64,000 nt of DNA from Paracoccus binzhouensis (GCF_016446475.1 NZ_JAEHFP010000006.1:16204-80203), one strand, 5' to 3'; positions 22,271 through 32,077 are shown, numbered from the stretch's first letter. Notes: generated by a model from the letters alone, not told the origin. Numbers and translations are program-made.

Positions 22271-23785
22271 GTGACCGATGTTTTCCGGGCCGAGGGCCTG
22301 GGCAAGAGCTATCCCGGCGTGCGCGCCAATGACGATGTGTCCTTCGCGGTCGCGGGGGGCGAGATCCATGCCCTGCTGGGCGAGAACGGCGCCGGCAAAT
22401 CCACGCTGGTCAAGATGATCTACGGCCTGGTGCGGCCGGACGAGGGGCGGATGGCGCTGCTGGGCGCGCCTTACGCGCCGCACGACCCGCGCGCCGCCCG
22501 CGCCGCCGGCGTCGCCATGGTGTTCCAGCATTTCAGCCTGTTCGAGGCGCTGACCGTGGCCGAGAACATCGCGCTGGGGATGGAGGACCCGCCGCCGCGC
22601 GCGGAACTTGCGCGCCGCATCGAGGAACTGTCGCAGGGCTACGGGCTGCCGCTGAACCCCGCCCGCCGCATCGCCAGCCTGTCGGCGGGCGAACGGCAGC
22701 GGGTCGAGATCCTGCGCTGCCTGCTGCAAGACCCGCGCCTGCTGATCATGGACGAGCCGACCTCGGTCCTGACCCCGCAGGAGGCCGGGATCCTGTTCGC
22801 CACCCTGCGGCAACTGGCCGAGGCCGGCACGGCGATCCTGTATATCAGCCACAAGCTGGAGGAGATCCGCAGCCATTGCGACCGCGCCACCATCCTGCGC
22901 CAGGGCAGGCTGGTCGGCACGGTCGATCCGCGCGCCCATTCCGCCCGCGAACTGGCGGCGATGATGGTCGGGGCCGAGATGCGGCTGGTGGATCGTTCCG
23001 GCCGCAAGCCCGGCGCGCCGGTGCTGGAGGTCCGGGGCCTGTCCACGCCGGGCGGCGAGGGCGTGGCGCTGAAGGACATCGCGCTGAGCCTGCGCGCGGG
23101 CGAGATCCTGGGCATCGGCGGCGTCGCCGGCAACGGGCAGGAGGAGCTGCTTTCGGCCCTGTCGGGCGAGACCGCGACCGCCCCGGGCACCGTGGTGCTG
23201 GAGGGGCGCGACCTCTCCACCGCCAGCCCCGAGACGCGGCGCCGCGCCGGGCTTCTGGCCGCGCCCGAGGACCGGCTGGGCCATGCCGCCGTGCCCGAAT
23301 TCAGCCTGGCCGAGAATACGCTGCTGACCGCCGGGGCGCGGCAGGAGCTGATCCGGCGCGGGTTGATCGACCGCAAGGCGGCCACGGCTTTCGCGCAACA
23401 GGTGATCCACGCCTTCGACGTGCGCACCCCCGGCCCCGGCACGGCGGCGGGCGCGCTGTCGGGCGGCAACCTGCAAAAGTTCGTCATCGGCCGCGAGGTG
23501 CTGGGCCGACCCCGCGTGCTAGTCGTCAACCAGCCGACCTGGGGCGTCGATGCCGGCGCCGCCGCCGCCATCCGCCAGGCGCTGCTGGACCTGGCCGCGC
23601 AGGGCGCCGGGCTGATCGTCATCAGCCAGGACCTGGACGAACTCTTGGAGCTGTCGGACCGTTTCTGCGCGCTGAACCAGGGGCGGCTGTCCGCCCCCCG
23701 CCCGACCGAGGGGCTGACGATCGAGGAGATCGGGCTGATGCTGGGCGGCGCCCATGGCATGGAGGTGGCGCATGTTCCGGCTTGA
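22271..23785 (+). CDS. Nucleoside/sugar-type ABC importer, dual ATP-binding protein
   Basis: A 504-residue protein made of two fused ABC ATPase halves. The first has Walker A GENGAGKS (37-44), signature LSAGERQRVE and LLIMDEPTSVL; the second is degenerate at the P-loop (GIGGVAGNGQEE), as in the RbsA/NupA group, and keeps LSGGNLQK. It energises import through the two permeases encoded next. The GTG start at 22271 was chosen because the upstream extension to 22208 lacks family resemblance. The next gene overlaps its 3-prime end by 14 bases. Confidence 0.88.
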   Translation: MTDVFRAEGLGKSYPGVRANDDVSFAVAGGEIHALLGENGAGKSTLVKMIYGLVRPDEGRMALLGAPYAPHDPRAARAAGVAMVFQHFSLFEALTVAENIALGMEDPPPRAELARRIEELSQGYGLPLNPARRIASLSAGERQRVEILRCLLQDPRLLIMDEPTSVLTPQEAGILFATLRQLAEAGTAILYISHKLEEIRSHCDRATILRQGRLVGTVDPRAHSARELAAMMVGAEMRLVDRSGRKPGAPVLEVRGLSTPGGEGVALKDIALSLRAGEILGIGGVAGNGQEELLSALSGETATAPGTVVLEGRDLSTASPETRRRAGLLAAPEDRLGHAAVPEFSLAENTLLTAGARQELIRRGLIDRKAATAFAQQVIHAFDVRTPGPGTAAGALSGGNLQKFVIGREVLGRPRVLVVNQPTWGVDAGAAAAIRQALLDLAAQGAGLIVISQDLDELLELSDRFCALNQGRLSAPRPTEGLTIEEIGLMLGGAHGMEVAHVPA

Positions 23786-24842
23786 ACCGCGCGCCAGCGC
23801 CCCGCTGCTCTGGCAGGTCGCGACCCCGGTCCTGGCGGTGCTGGCGACGATGATCGGCGGCGGCGCGCTGTTCGCCGCCATGGGCTTCGATCCGCTGGCC
23901 GCGATCCGCACCATCTTCTGGGACCCGCTCTTCGGTCCCGCCGCCGCCTATTCGCGGCCGCAGCTGCTGGTCAAGGCCGGGCCGCTGATCCTGATCGCCT
24001 GCGGCCTGGCGCTGGGGTTCCGCGCCGGGATCTGGAACATCGGCGCCGAGGGGCAATACATCATCGGCGCCATCTGCGGCACTGCGGTGGCGCTGGCCGC
24101 CTATCCGCTGGATGCCTTCTGGATCTTCCCGGCGATGATCCTGGCCGGGGCGCTTGGCGGCTGGGCCTGGGGCATGGTCCCGGCGCTGCTCAGGAACTGG
24201 TTCGGCGCGTCCGAAATCCTGGTGTCGCTGATGCTGGTCTATGTCGCGCAGAAGGTCGCCGCCTGGATGGCCTTCGGGCCGATGAAGAACCCCAAGGGCT
24301 TCAACTTTCCCGGCTCGCGCAACCTGCAGCAATATGATGCCGCCGCGAACCCCGAGCTGATCGCGGGCTCCGGCCTGCATTGGGGCGGCGTGGCGGCGGT
24401 GCTGGCGCTGGCGGCGACCTGGTTCGTCATGTCGCGCCACGTCCTTGGCTTCCACATCCGCACCGCCGGGGCCGCGCCCCGCGCCGCGCGCTTCGCCGGC
24501 GTCCGGCCCGAGCGTCTGGTGGCGCTGTGCCTGGGCGTCTCGGGCGCGCTGGCGGGGCTCGCCGGGCTGTTCGAGGTCGCGGGCCCGGCCGGCCAGATCA
24601 CCGAGAGCTTCGGCTCGGGCTACGGCTTCACCGCGATCATCGTGGCCTTCCTGGGCCGGCTGCATCCGCTGGGCATCCTGCTGGCCGGCCTGCTCATGGC
24701 GCTGACCTATATCGGCGGCGAGCTGGCGCAGATGATGCTGAACCTGCCCGCCGCGACGGTGCAGGTCTTCCAGGGGATGTTGCTGTTCTTCCTGCTGGGC
24801 TTCGACATCCTGACCCGCTATCGCATCCGGAGGCGCGCATGA
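23772..24842 (+). CDS. ABC importer permease 1 (nucleoside/BMP type)
   Basis: A 356-residue integral membrane protein of the branched-chain/ribose permease superfamily, with about nine hydrophobic segments and the family segment RAGIWNIGAEGQYIIGA, which is the hallmark of permeases that work with BMP-family binding proteins. ATG 23772 follows GGAGGTGGC and overlaps the ATPase gene; the next permease overlaps by ATGA. Role: half of the membrane channel for a nucleoside or related compound. Confidence 0.88.
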   Translation: MFRLEPRASAPLLWQVATPVLAVLATMIGGGALFAAMGFDPLAAIRTIFWDPLFGPAAAYSRPQLLVKAGPLILIACGLALGFRAGIWNIGAEGQYIIGAICGTAVALAAYPLDAFWIFPAMILAGALGGWAWGMVPALLRNWFGASEILVSLMLVYVAQKVAAWMAFGPMKNPKGFNFPGSRNLQQYDAAANPELIAGSGLHWGGVAAVLALAATWFVMSRHVLGFHIRTAGAAPRAARFAGVRPERLVALCLGVSGALAGLAGLFEVAGPAGQITESFGSGYGFTAIIVAFLGRLHPLGILLAGLLMALTYIGGELAQMMLNLPAATVQVFQGMLLFFLLGFDILTRYRIRRRA

Positions 24843-25729
24843 TGATCGACCCGCTTTCCGTCTTCATCCTGCTGCTGGGCGCCGCCACGCCGATCCTGTT
24901 CGCGGCCTTGGGCGAGCTGGTCGTCGAACGCGCCGGCGTGTTGAACCTGGGCGTCGAGGGCATGATGATCGGCGGCGCGCTGGCGGGCTTCTCCGCAGCC
25001 CATGCCAGCGGCAGCCCGGCGCTGGGTTTCCTGGCCGCCGCCGTCGCCGGGGCGGCGCTGTCGATGATCTTCGCGGTGCTGACGCAATTCCTGCTGTCGA
25101 ACCAGGTCGCCACGGGCCTGGCGCTGACGCTGTTCGGCCTGGGCCTGACCGCCATGTTCGGCAAGCCCTACGAGGGGGTGAAGGCGCCGCCGATGCCGGC
25201 CGGGCCGCTGCAGCTGAACCTGATGATCTGGCTGGGCCTGGCGCTGGTGCCCGCGGTCTGGTGGTTCCTGATGCGCTCGCGCCCCGGCCTCATCCTGCGC
25301 GCGGTGGGCGAGAACCACGACGCTGCCCATGCGCTCGGCTATCCGGTGCGCGCCCTGCGCATCGCCGCCATCGGCTTCGGCGGCGCGCTGGCCGGGATGG
25401 GTGGCGCCTATATCTCGATCGCCACGGTGCTGCAATGGACCGAGGGCATGACCGCCGGAGCCGGCTGGATCGCGCTGGCCATCGTGGTCTTCGCGCAATG
25501 GAACCCCTGGGGGGTGCTGGCCGGGGCCTGGCTGTTCGGCGGCGTCACCGTGCTGCAGCTGCGCCTGCAGGCCGCCGGGGTCGCGGTGCCGGTGCAATTG
25601 CTCAGCATGGCGCCCTATCTGGCCACGATCCTCGTGCTGGTGCTGATCTCGGCCCGGCAGAAATTCGGCCGCTCGGGCGGGGCTGCTGCCCCCGGATCGC
25701 TGGGCAGGCCCTTCCACGCGCTGCGCTAG
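24839..25729 (+). CDS. ABC importer permease 2 (nucleoside/BMP type)
   Basis: A 296-residue membrane protein with the matching permease hallmark ERAGVLNLGVEGMMIGG near the N-terminus and about eight hydrophobic segments. It is the second half of the importer channel. It starts with ATG overlapping the stop of permease 1 (ATGA); a second ATG one codon later is possible. Confidence 0.88.
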   Translation: MMIDPLSVFILLLGAATPILFAALGELVVERAGVLNLGVEGMMIGGALAGFSAAHASGSPALGFLAAAVAGAALSMIFAVLTQFLLSNQVATGLALTLFGLGLTAMFGKPYEGVKAPPMPAGPLQLNLMIWLGLALVPAVWWFLMRSRPGLILRAVGENHDAAHALGYPVRALRIAAIGFGGALAGMGGAYISIATVLQWTEGMTAGAGWIALAIVVFAQWNPWGVLAGAWLFGGVTVLQLRLQAAGVAVPVQLLSMAPYLATILVLVLISARQKFGRSGGAAAPGSLGRPFHALR

Positions 25730-25747
25730 CGCAACCAACAGGAGACC

Positions 25748-26827
25748 ATGATGAACCGCAGAACCCTTCTCGGCAGCGCCGCCGCCCTTGTGGCCGCCTC
25801 GGCCCTGCCCGCCTTTGCCCAGGGTGACAAGCTCAAGGTGGGCTTCATCTATGTCGGGCCGGTGGGCGACGGCGGCTGGACCTATCAGCACGACCTGGCC
25901 CGCCAGGCGGTCGAAAAGGAATATGGCGACCGCGTCGAGACCACCTTCATCGAAAGCGTCCCCGAGGGCGCCGATGCCGAACGCGCCATCACCCAGCTGG
26001 CCCTGTCCGGCCACAAGCTGATCTTCACCACCAGCTTCGGCTTCATGGACGCCACGATCAACGTCGCCAAGAAATTCCCCGACGTGAAGTTCGAGCACGC
26101 CACCGGCTACAAGACCGCCGAGAACGTCGCCACCTACGACGCCCGCTTCTACGAAGGCCGCGCCGTCATGGGCACCATCGCCGGGCGCATGACCAAGTCG
26201 AACAAGATCGGCTATATCGGCTCCTTCCCGATCCCCGAGGTGGTGCAGGGCATCAACAGCTCCTACCTGCACGCCAAGAAGGTGAACCCGGATGTCGAGA
26301 TGAAGGTGGTCTGGGCCTATAGCTGGTTCGACCCCGCCAAGGAGGCCGACGCCGCCGCCGCGCTGATCGCCGAGGGCGTGGACGTGATCCTGCAGCACAC
26401 CGACTCGACCGCGCCGCTGGCCAAGGCGCAGGAGGCGGGCGCCATCGGCTTCGGCCAGGCCAGCGACATGGCGGCCTTCAAGCCCACACCGCGGGTCTCG
26501 TCGATCATCGACAACTGGGCGCCCTACTACGTCAAGCGCGTCGGCGAGGTCCTGGACGGGACCTGGACATCGCATTCGGTCTGGCTGGGCATCGGCGACG
26601 GCGAGGTCGAGATCGGCGAGATCACCGAGGCCGTGCCCCCCGAGGTCAAGGAAGAGGCGCTGGCGCTGAAGGCACGCATCGCCTCGGGCGAATACCACCC
26701 CTTCACCGGGCCGCTGAACAAGCAGGACGGCACGTCCTGGCTGGCCGAAGGGGAAAAGGCCAGCGACGAAGACCTGCGCGGCATGAACTTCTATGTCGAG
26801 GGCATCACCGCCCCGATGCCGAAGTGA
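25748..26827 (+). CDS. BMP family ABC substrate-binding protein
   Basis: A 359-residue periplasmic binding protein with an N-terminal export signal containing an Arg-Arg pair (MNRRTLLGSAAALVAASAL) and a cleavage region PAFAQG. The mature part follows the basic membrane lipoprotein (BMP/PnrA) family: VGFIYVGPVGDGGWTYQHD, the TTSFGFMD segment and EGVDVILQHTDST. Such proteins bind purine nucleosides or similar compounds. The gene closes the four-gene importer operon; AGGAGACC precedes the tandem ATG-ATG start (second ATG 25751). A strong terminator follows. Confidence 0.9.
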   Translation: MMNRRTLLGSAAALVAASALPAFAQGDKLKVGFIYVGPVGDGGWTYQHDLARQAVEKEYGDRVETTFIESVPEGADAERAITQLALSGHKLIFTTSFGFMDATINVAKKFPDVKFEHATGYKTAENVATYDARFYEGRAVMGTIAGRMTKSNKIGYIGSFPIPEVVQGINSSYLHAKKVNPDVEMKVVWAYSWFDPAKEADAAAALIAEGVDVILQHTDSTAPLAKAQEAGAIGFGQASDMAAFKPTPRVSSIIDNWAPYYVKRVGEVLDGTWTSHSVWLGIGDGEVEIGEITEAVPPEVKEEALALKARIASGEYHPFTGPLNKQDGTSWLAEGEKASDEDLRGMNFYVEGITAPMPK

Positions 26828-26836
26828 CCAGACGAC

Positions 26837-26862
26837 AAAACCGGGGCTTGCGCCCCGGTTTT
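26837..26862. terminator. Bidirectional terminator between the BMP gene and dps
   Basis: CCGGGGC pairs with GCCCCGG around TTGC, flanked by four A residues on the left and four T residues on the right, so it can end transcription from both converging genes. Confidence 0.8.
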
Positions 26863-26882
26863 CCGCTACACCGGCAGGGCCG

Positions 26883-27356
26883 TCACTCCAGATGGCTTTC
26901 CAGGAACCACAGGTCCTTGTCGGCGGTGCGCGAGGCGGCGGTGAACAGGTCGGCGGTATCGGCATCGCCGGCCTCGTCGGTGGCGTCGATGGCGGCGCGC
27001 ACCTTCTCGCCATAGTCGCGCATCCGCTCGCAGACCGCCTTGATATGGTCTTCGGCCTTTGTCAGGTCGGTCGGATATTCCTTCAGCGTGCTGGCCTTGG
27101 CCACCTTCTCGACCGTGCCGACGGCCACGCCGTCCAGCACCTGCACGCGCTCGGCCATCATGTCCACATGCTCATCCAGCCGCGCCTTGACCGCGTCGAA
27201 CAACTCGTGCACCGCGATGAAGTTGCGGCCCTTGACGTTCCAATGCGCCTGCTTGATCGCCGCCGACAGCGCCAGCGCATCGGCCAGACGGGCATTCAGC
27301 TCGGCGATCGCGGTCTTGCGGGCATTGTCGCTAAGCCCTTTGACATTCACAGCCAT
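26883..27356 (-). CDS. dps: DNA-protection during starvation protein (Dps)
   Basis: A 157-residue ferritin-like four-helix protein. The ferroxidase site pattern is visible: KQAHWNVKGRNFIAVHELFD followed by LDEHVDMMAERV, with the His, Asp and Glu residues contributed across subunits. Dps forms a 12-subunit cage that oxidises iron with peroxide and can coat DNA. There is a short basic N-terminus (NVKGLSDNARK). AAGGAGAATTTC precedes the ATG. It stands alone, between terminators. Confidence 0.92.
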   Translation of the reverse strand: MAVNVKGLSDNARKTAIAELNARLADALALSAAIKQAHWNVKGRNFIAVHELFDAVKARLDEHVDMMAERVQVLDGVAVGTVEKVAKASTLKEYPTDLTKAEDHIKAVCERMRDYGEKVRAAIDATDEAGDADTADLFTAASRTADKDLWFLESHLE

Positions 27357-27478
27357 GAAATTCTCCTTCGTCAGGTTCGCCCTTGAAACGAAGGCCGGAA
27401 GGCGGCGGTTCCCCGCGACGCCGGGTCAAACTGCCGCAGCCTGTGAAACCGGCCCCCGACGGCCGGGAACAGGCCATG

Positions 27479-27513
27479 AAAAAGGGCGGCGCTTCCTGCG
27501 AAGCACCGCCCTT
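27479..27513 (-). terminator. Rho-independent terminator after acpP
   Basis: A long hairpin (AAGGGCGG-x-GCTT against AAGC-x-CCGCCCTT, 6-base loop) is followed on the minus strand by five T residues. It separates acpP from dps. Confidence 0.8.
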
Positions 27514-27534
27514 GAGAATTCGCTCAGAGCAGGA

Positions 27535-27768
27535 TCAGACCGCGCCCTGGATGAACTTCACCGCATCGCCGAAGGTCTGGATCGTCTCGGCGGCGTCATC
27601 GGGGATCTCGATGCCGAACTCTTCCTCGAACGCCATGACCAGTTCCACGGTATCCAGCGAATCGGCGCCGAGATCGTCGATGAACGAGGCGGTTTCCGTC
27701 ACCTTGTCCTCATCGACACCCAGGTGCTCGACGACGATTTTCTTCACGCGATCAGCAATATCGCTCAT
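27535..27768 (-). CDS. acpP: Acyl carrier protein
   Basis: A 77-residue acidic protein with the phosphopantetheine attachment motif [11 protein letters not shown], where the Ser of DSL carries the prosthetic group. It shuttles acyl intermediates in fatty-acid synthesis. GAGGAAGAG precedes the ATG at 27768; the longer frame to 27888 is excluded because it adds 40 unrelated residues. It follows fabG by 136 bases, a spacing that may hold its own promoter, and is closed by a terminator. Confidence 0.95.
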   Translation of the reverse strand: MSDIADRVKKIVVEHLGVDEDKVTETASFIDDLGADSLDTVELVMAFEEEFGIEIPDDAAETIQTFGDAVKFIQGAV

Positions 27769-27904
27769 GTCTCTTCCTCGTTTTCGCGGGCAATCCGCCC
27801 AGATGTTCCAGCGATTGCCGGTCACAGCCCAGGGCGGTTCCCCTGCAGCCTTGCTTGCGGGATATAGCACGGAGACGTGATCTTGCAACCCGCATAAACC
27901 ATCC

Positions 27905-28642
27905 TCAGATCATCGCCATGCCGCCGTTGACATGCAGCGTGGCGCCGGTGACATAGCCCGCCTCGGGGCTGGCCAGATACAGCACCGCGGCGGCGATTTC
28001 CTGCGCCGAACCCATGCGCCCGGCGGGGATCTGGGTCAGGATCCGGCCCTTCTGCTCGTCATTCAGCTTGTCGGTCATCGCGGTCTCGATGAAGCCGGGC
28101 GCCACGCAGTTCACGGTGATCCCGCGCGAGGCGACCTCATAGGCCAGGCTCTTCGACATGCCGACCAGGCCCGCCTTGGCGGCAGCATAATTGCCCTGGC
28201 CCGGATTACCCGTCGCGCCGACGACCGAGCCGATGTTCACGATCCGGCCCCAGCGCGCCTTCATCATGCCGCGCAGGACCGCCCGGCACAGCCGGAAGCT
28301 CGAGGTCAGGTTCACCTCGATCACCTGCGCCCATTCCTCGTCCGACATGCGCATGAACAGATTGTCGCGGGTGATGCCGGCATTGTTGACCAGCACGTCG
28401 ACCGAGCCCATGGCCTCGGCCGCCGCCTTGGGCAGTGCCTCGACGGCGGCGGCATCCGACAGGTTCGCGGTCACGACATGCGCCCGCGAGCCCAGCTTCT
28501 CGGCCAGCTCGCGCAGCGGCGCCTCGCGCGTGCCCGACAGCGCCACCGTGGCGCCGGCGGCATGCAGCGCCTCGGCCACCGCGCCGCCGATCCCGCCCGA
28601 AGCCCCGGTCACCAGCGCATTCCTGCCCGTCAGATCAAACAT
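27905..28642 (-). CDS. fabG: 3-oxoacyl-ACP reductase FabG
   Basis: A 245-residue short-chain dehydrogenase with the NADPH-binding [12 protein letters not shown], the catalytic Ser in NIGSVVG and Tyr-x-x-x-Lys in NYAAAKAG. The position between fabD and acpP identifies it as the fatty-acid-synthesis reductase rather than a catabolic SDR. ATG 28642 was chosen over a TTG one codon upstream. It reduces 3-oxoacyl-ACP to 3-hydroxyacyl-ACP in each elongation cycle. Confidence 0.93.
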   Translation of the reverse strand: MFDLTGRNALVTGASGGIGGAVAEALHAAGATVALSGTREAPLRELAEKLGSRAHVVTANLSDAAAVEALPKAAAEAMGSVDVLVNNAGITRDNLFMRMSDEEWAQVIEVNLTSSFRLCRAVLRGMMKARWGRIVNIGSVVGATGNPGQGNYAAAKAGLVGMSKSLAYEVASRGITVNCVAPGFIETAMTDKLNDEQKGRILTQIPAGRMGSAQEIAAAVLYLASPEAGYVTGATLHVNGGMAMI

Positions 28643-28706
28643 CAAGCTCTTCTCCGTTCTCCAAATACCCCCAGGGGAATCCCGCAGGGATGGGGGCGGA
28701 GCCCCC

Positions 28707-29633
28707 TTATGCCTTCAGCGCCGCGATATCGCCCGGCACGCCGATATTCTTCACCACCGCCTCCCTGGCGATGCGCTTGATCATCCCCGACAGCGCCTTG
28801 CCGGCGCCGATCTCCCAGAACTCCGTCACGCCGGCCCCGACCAGGAACTCGACCGACTCGCGCCAGCGCACCGCGCCAGTCACCTGTTCGACCAGCAGCC
28901 GGCGAATGGCGCCGGGCTCGCTCACCGGCTCGGCGCGGACATTGGCGACCAGCGGCACGGCCGGCGCCGCGATCTCGACCGCCGCTAGCGCCTCGGCCAT
29001 CACCGCCGCCGCCGGCTGCATCAGCGCCGAATGGAACGGGGCCGAGACCGGCAGCATCAGCGCCCGCTTGGCGCCGCGCTCCTTGGCCAGCGCCGCCGCG
29101 CGCTCCACCGCCGGCTTGTGGCCCGAGATCACCACCTGCGCCGGATCGTTGTCATTGGCGGCCTGGCAGACCTCGCCCTCGGCCGCGTCGCGCGCGATCT
29201 GGTCGACGGCGGCGAAATCGAGGCCCAGGATCGCCGCCATGGCGCCCTGCCCGACCGGCACCGCCTCCTGCATGGCCTGGCCGCGCAGGCGCAACAGACG
29301 CGCGGTATCGGCGAGGCTCAGCGCGCCCGCCGCGCAAAGCGCCGAATATTCGCCCAGGCTGTGGCCGGCGACGAAATCCGCATCCGCAATGCCGAAGCCC
29401 TCGGCTTCCAGCGCCCGGAACGCCGCGAGCGAGGTCGCCATCAGCGCCGGCTGGGCGTTCTGGGTCAGGGTCAGGGTCTCGATGTCGCCGTTCCAGATCA
29501 GCTCGGACAGGCTTTCGCCCAATGCCTCGTCCACCTCGGCGAAGACCGCCCGCGCCGCCGGATAGGCCTCGGCCAGCTCGCGCCCCATGCCGACGACCTG
29601 GGCGCCCTGCCCCGGAAATACGAATGCCCGCAT
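28707..29633 (-). CDS. fabD: Malonyl-CoA:ACP transacylase FabD
   Basis: A 308-residue acyltransferase beginning MRAFVFPGQGAQVVGMG and carrying GHSLGEY with the nucleophile Ser92; the catalytic His lies in SAPFHSALM near residue 200. It loads malonyl groups onto ACP. It is the first gene of the fabD-fabG-acpP group and is 64 bases upstream of fabG. Confidence 0.94.
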   Translation of the reverse strand: MRAFVFPGQGAQVVGMGRELAEAYPAARAVFAEVDEALGESLSELIWNGDIETLTLTQNAQPALMATSLAAFRALEAEGFGIADADFVAGHSLGEYSALCAAGALSLADTARLLRLRGQAMQEAVPVGQGAMAAILGLDFAAVDQIARDAAEGEVCQAANDNDPAQVVISGHKPAVERAAALAKERGAKRALMLPVSAPFHSALMQPAAAVMAEALAAVEIAAPAVPLVANVRAEPVSEPGAIRRLLVEQVTGAVRWRESVEFLVGAGVTEFWEIGAGKALSGMIKRIAREAVVKNIGVPGDIAALKA

Positions 29634-29705
29634 CGCGGAATCCCTTCTGTCTCATGTCCTTGTGACAGCCTTAGCCCGCGACGGAACGTCCCGCAACCGC
29701 GCCGC

Positions 29706-31046
29706 TCAGCGCGGAATGACGATCTCGGCCCGCAAGCCGCCCAACCGCTCGCCCTCGCCCAGCCGCAGCTGACCGCCATGGGCGCGGGCGATGTCGGCGG
29801 CGATGGACAGGCCCAGCCCCACGCCCTGGCCGCGGTTCTGGTTCCTGGCCGGATCCAGCCGGGTGAAGGGTTTCAGCGCCTCCTCGCGCTTCTCGGGCGG
29901 GATACCGGGTCCGTCATCCTCGACCGAGATGCGGAAATAGCTCGGCCCCAGCGCCGCATCGACCTCGGCCCGCTCGCCATAGCGCACGGCATTGCCGATC
30001 AGGTTCTCGACGGCGCGGCGCAGGCTGTCGCGGCTGAAGGTGGCGCGGCCGGCCTCGTCCCCCGTCAACTCGTGCAGCACCACCCGCTGGCCGCCGCGTT
30101 GCGCATCGGCAACGATGCCGCGCAGGAAGTCCAGCGCCGGCACCGGCTCGGGCGGCGCGTCCTGGGCCGCGTCGCGGGCATGGTCCAGGAAGGCGTCGAC
30201 CATGGTGCCCATCGCCGCCACGTCGCTTTCCAGCGCCGCGATCTCATCCGGCTCGGGCGGATAGTCGGGGCTCAGCATCGACAGGCCCAGCCGCAGCCGG
30301 GTCAAGGGCGTCCTCAGATCGTGGCTCACGCCGGACAGCATCTGCTTGCGCTGCTCGTTCTGGCGCTCGATCCGGGCGCGCATCTCCAGGAAGGCGGTGC
30401 CGGCGCTGCGGATCTCGCTGGCGCCGCCGGGGCGATAGGGGATGATCCGGCCCTTGCCGTATTCCTCGGCGGCGCGGGCCAGGCGCTTGATCGGCCGCAG
30501 CTGGTTGCGCAGGAAGATGGTCGCGATGGCGGTCATCAGCAGCGAGGTGCCGATCATCAGCACCAGCAGCTGATGCGGGTTCGAGGCGCTGACCCGCACC
30601 CGCGGAAACACCAGCTGATAGGGGCCCCAGCGGCCCTGCAGCGTCACCCGCACCTCGCGGCGCTGACCCAGATCGACGGCGCGCACATCGGCGACCTTCT
30701 CGTGCAACTCGGCGATGACGATGCGCCCCGAAAGGTCGTAGAAGACCCGCCGATCCTGCCCCCCGGATTCGGCCGGCAGGATCAGCTGCAGGCCCAGGGG
30801 CGCGGTCACCTGCGCCGCCGCCGCCCGCGCCGCGGCGACATCCGGGGCGGCGTCGATGCGGCTGGCGACCAGCCCGATCTCGCTGGCCATGCCCGAGGTC
30901 ATCTGCCGGGTCACGTCCTCGAAATGCCGCTGCAGGAACATGACGGTGACGACCACGGTCACCACCACCACCGGCAGGAACAGGATCAGCGCCGCCCGCC
31001 CGTAGAGGCCGCGCGGCATGACCCGTTTCAGCCAGTCGAAATTCAT
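29706..31046 (-). CDS. Membrane sensor histidine kinase, EnvZ-like architecture
   Basis: A 446-residue kinase with two membrane segments flanking a periplasmic domain (about residues 35-155), a HAMP linker (NQLRPIKRLARAAEEYGKG), a dimerisation helix with phosphoacceptor His242 in SHDLRTPLTRLRL, and an ATPase domain with the N box NLIGNAVRYG, DDGPGIP and GVGLGLSIA. The LRLGLSML stretch and overall layout resemble EnvZ. No response regulator gene is adjacent in the window, so its partner is not known. ATG 31061 is an alternative start. Confidence 0.85.
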   Translation of the reverse strand: MNFDWLKRVMPRGLYGRAALILFLPVVVVTVVVTVMFLQRHFEDVTRQMTSGMASEIGLVASRIDAAPDVAAARAAAAQVTAPLGLQLILPAESGGQDRRVFYDLSGRIVIAELHEKVADVRAVDLGQRREVRVTLQGRWGPYQLVFPRVRVSASNPHQLLVLMIGTSLLMTAIATIFLRNQLRPIKRLARAAEEYGKGRIIPYRPGGASEIRSAGTAFLEMRARIERQNEQRKQMLSGVSHDLRTPLTRLRLGLSMLSPDYPPEPDEIAALESDVAAMGTMVDAFLDHARDAAQDAPPEPVPALDFLRGIVADAQRGGQRVVLHELTGDEAGRATFSRDSLRRAVENLIGNAVRYGERAEVDAALGPSYFRISVEDDGPGIPPEKREEALKPFTRLDPARNQNRGQGVGLGLSIAADIARAHGGQLRLGEGERLGGLRAEIVIPR

Positions 31047-31104
31047 CGCCCTTCGCCTCATTGCGGCCTTGGAAAACCGGCCGGCCCGCGTCTAGGTTAG
31101 CGGC

Positions 31105-31971
31105 ATGACAAGCGCCGAGAAAGCCCTGCGGATCATCACCGCCGACAATCCCTCGCCCCTGACCGGGCCGGGCACCAACACCTTCCTGCTGGGACGCGAC
31201 CAGGTCGCGGTGATCGATCCCGGCCCCGACCTGCCCGCCCATCGCCAGGCGATCCTGACCGCGGCCGGGCCCGGGCGGATCAGCCATATCTTCGTGACCC
31301 ATGCGCATCTGGATCATTCCGGCGGCGCCCGCGCCCTGGCCCGGGCGACCGGCGCGCCGATCCTGGGCTTCGGCGCGGCGGAGGCCGGCCGCTCGGCGGT
31401 GATGGAGCGCCTGGCGCAGGAGGGCGGCATCGCCGGCGGCGAGGGGCTGGACCGCGACTTCCTGCCCGATATCGCCCTGGCGGACGGCGCCGCGGTCGAA
31501 AGCGACGAATGGCGGCTGACCGCGCTGCACACGCCCGGCCATTTCGCCGGCCATCTGAGCTTTCGCCACGAGGCGACGATCTTTTGCGGCGACGTGGTGA
31601 TGGGCTGGTCCTCGACGCTGATCTCGCCCCCGGACGGAGATCTGGCGGATTACTTCCGCTCGCTGGCGCGGCTCGATTCGGCGGGGGCGCGGCTTCTGCT
31701 GCCGGCGCATGGCGAGGCGGTGGGCGATCCCGCGGCGCGGCTGGCCGAGCTTGCCGCGCATCGCCGCGCGCGCACGGCGCAGATCCTGTCGGCCCTGCGG
31801 GAGGGCCCTGCCACGGCCGAAAGCCTCGCGCGGCGAATCTACGAGGTCGCGCCTGCGCTGATTCCCGCCGCCACCCGCAACGTGCTGGCGCATCTGATCG
31901 CGCTGTCCGAGCTTGGCGCGGTCTCGACCCCCGGCCAGATCGCGACGGATTCGGTGTTTTCCGCGCATTGA
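31105..31971 (+). CDS. MBL-fold metallo-hydrolase
   Basis: A 288-residue metallo-beta-lactamase-fold protein with the metal motif THAHLDHSGG (His66, His68, Asp70, His71), later metal ligands in HTPGHFAGH and CGDVVMG, and a C-terminal winged-helix-like part (LAAHRRARTAQILSALREGP). The TGPGTNTFLLG start is typical of the LACTB2/ribonuclease-like branch. The substrate is unknown; a thioester or RNA hydrolase are both possible. It is divergent from the sensor kinase and is the last backbone protein before the tRNA. Confidence 0.8.
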   Translation: MTSAEKALRIITADNPSPLTGPGTNTFLLGRDQVAVIDPGPDLPAHRQAILTAAGPGRISHIFVTHAHLDHSGGARALARATGAPILGFGAAEAGRSAVMERLAQEGGIAGGEGLDRDFLPDIALADGAAVESDEWRLTALHTPGHFAGHLSFRHEATIFCGDVVMGWSSTLISPPDGDLADYFRSLARLDSAGARLLLPAHGEAVGDPAARLAELAAHRRARTAQILSALREGPATAESLARRIYEVAPALIPAATRNVLAHLIALSELGAVSTPGQIATDSVFSAH

Positions 31972-32077
31972 GCGCCGGGTCACGGAAGCGCCGCGCGGAT
32001 TCTGCCCCGGGGGGCGAAAAAAATCCGCGAACCCCTCTGGACGACCCGAAACAGCGCGGCTATACAGCGCCCCGTGT

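Noticed and set aside
31972..32077. Terminator after the MBL-fold gene
   Set aside because: A C/G run followed by A residues is present, but the arms do not pair well enough to call.
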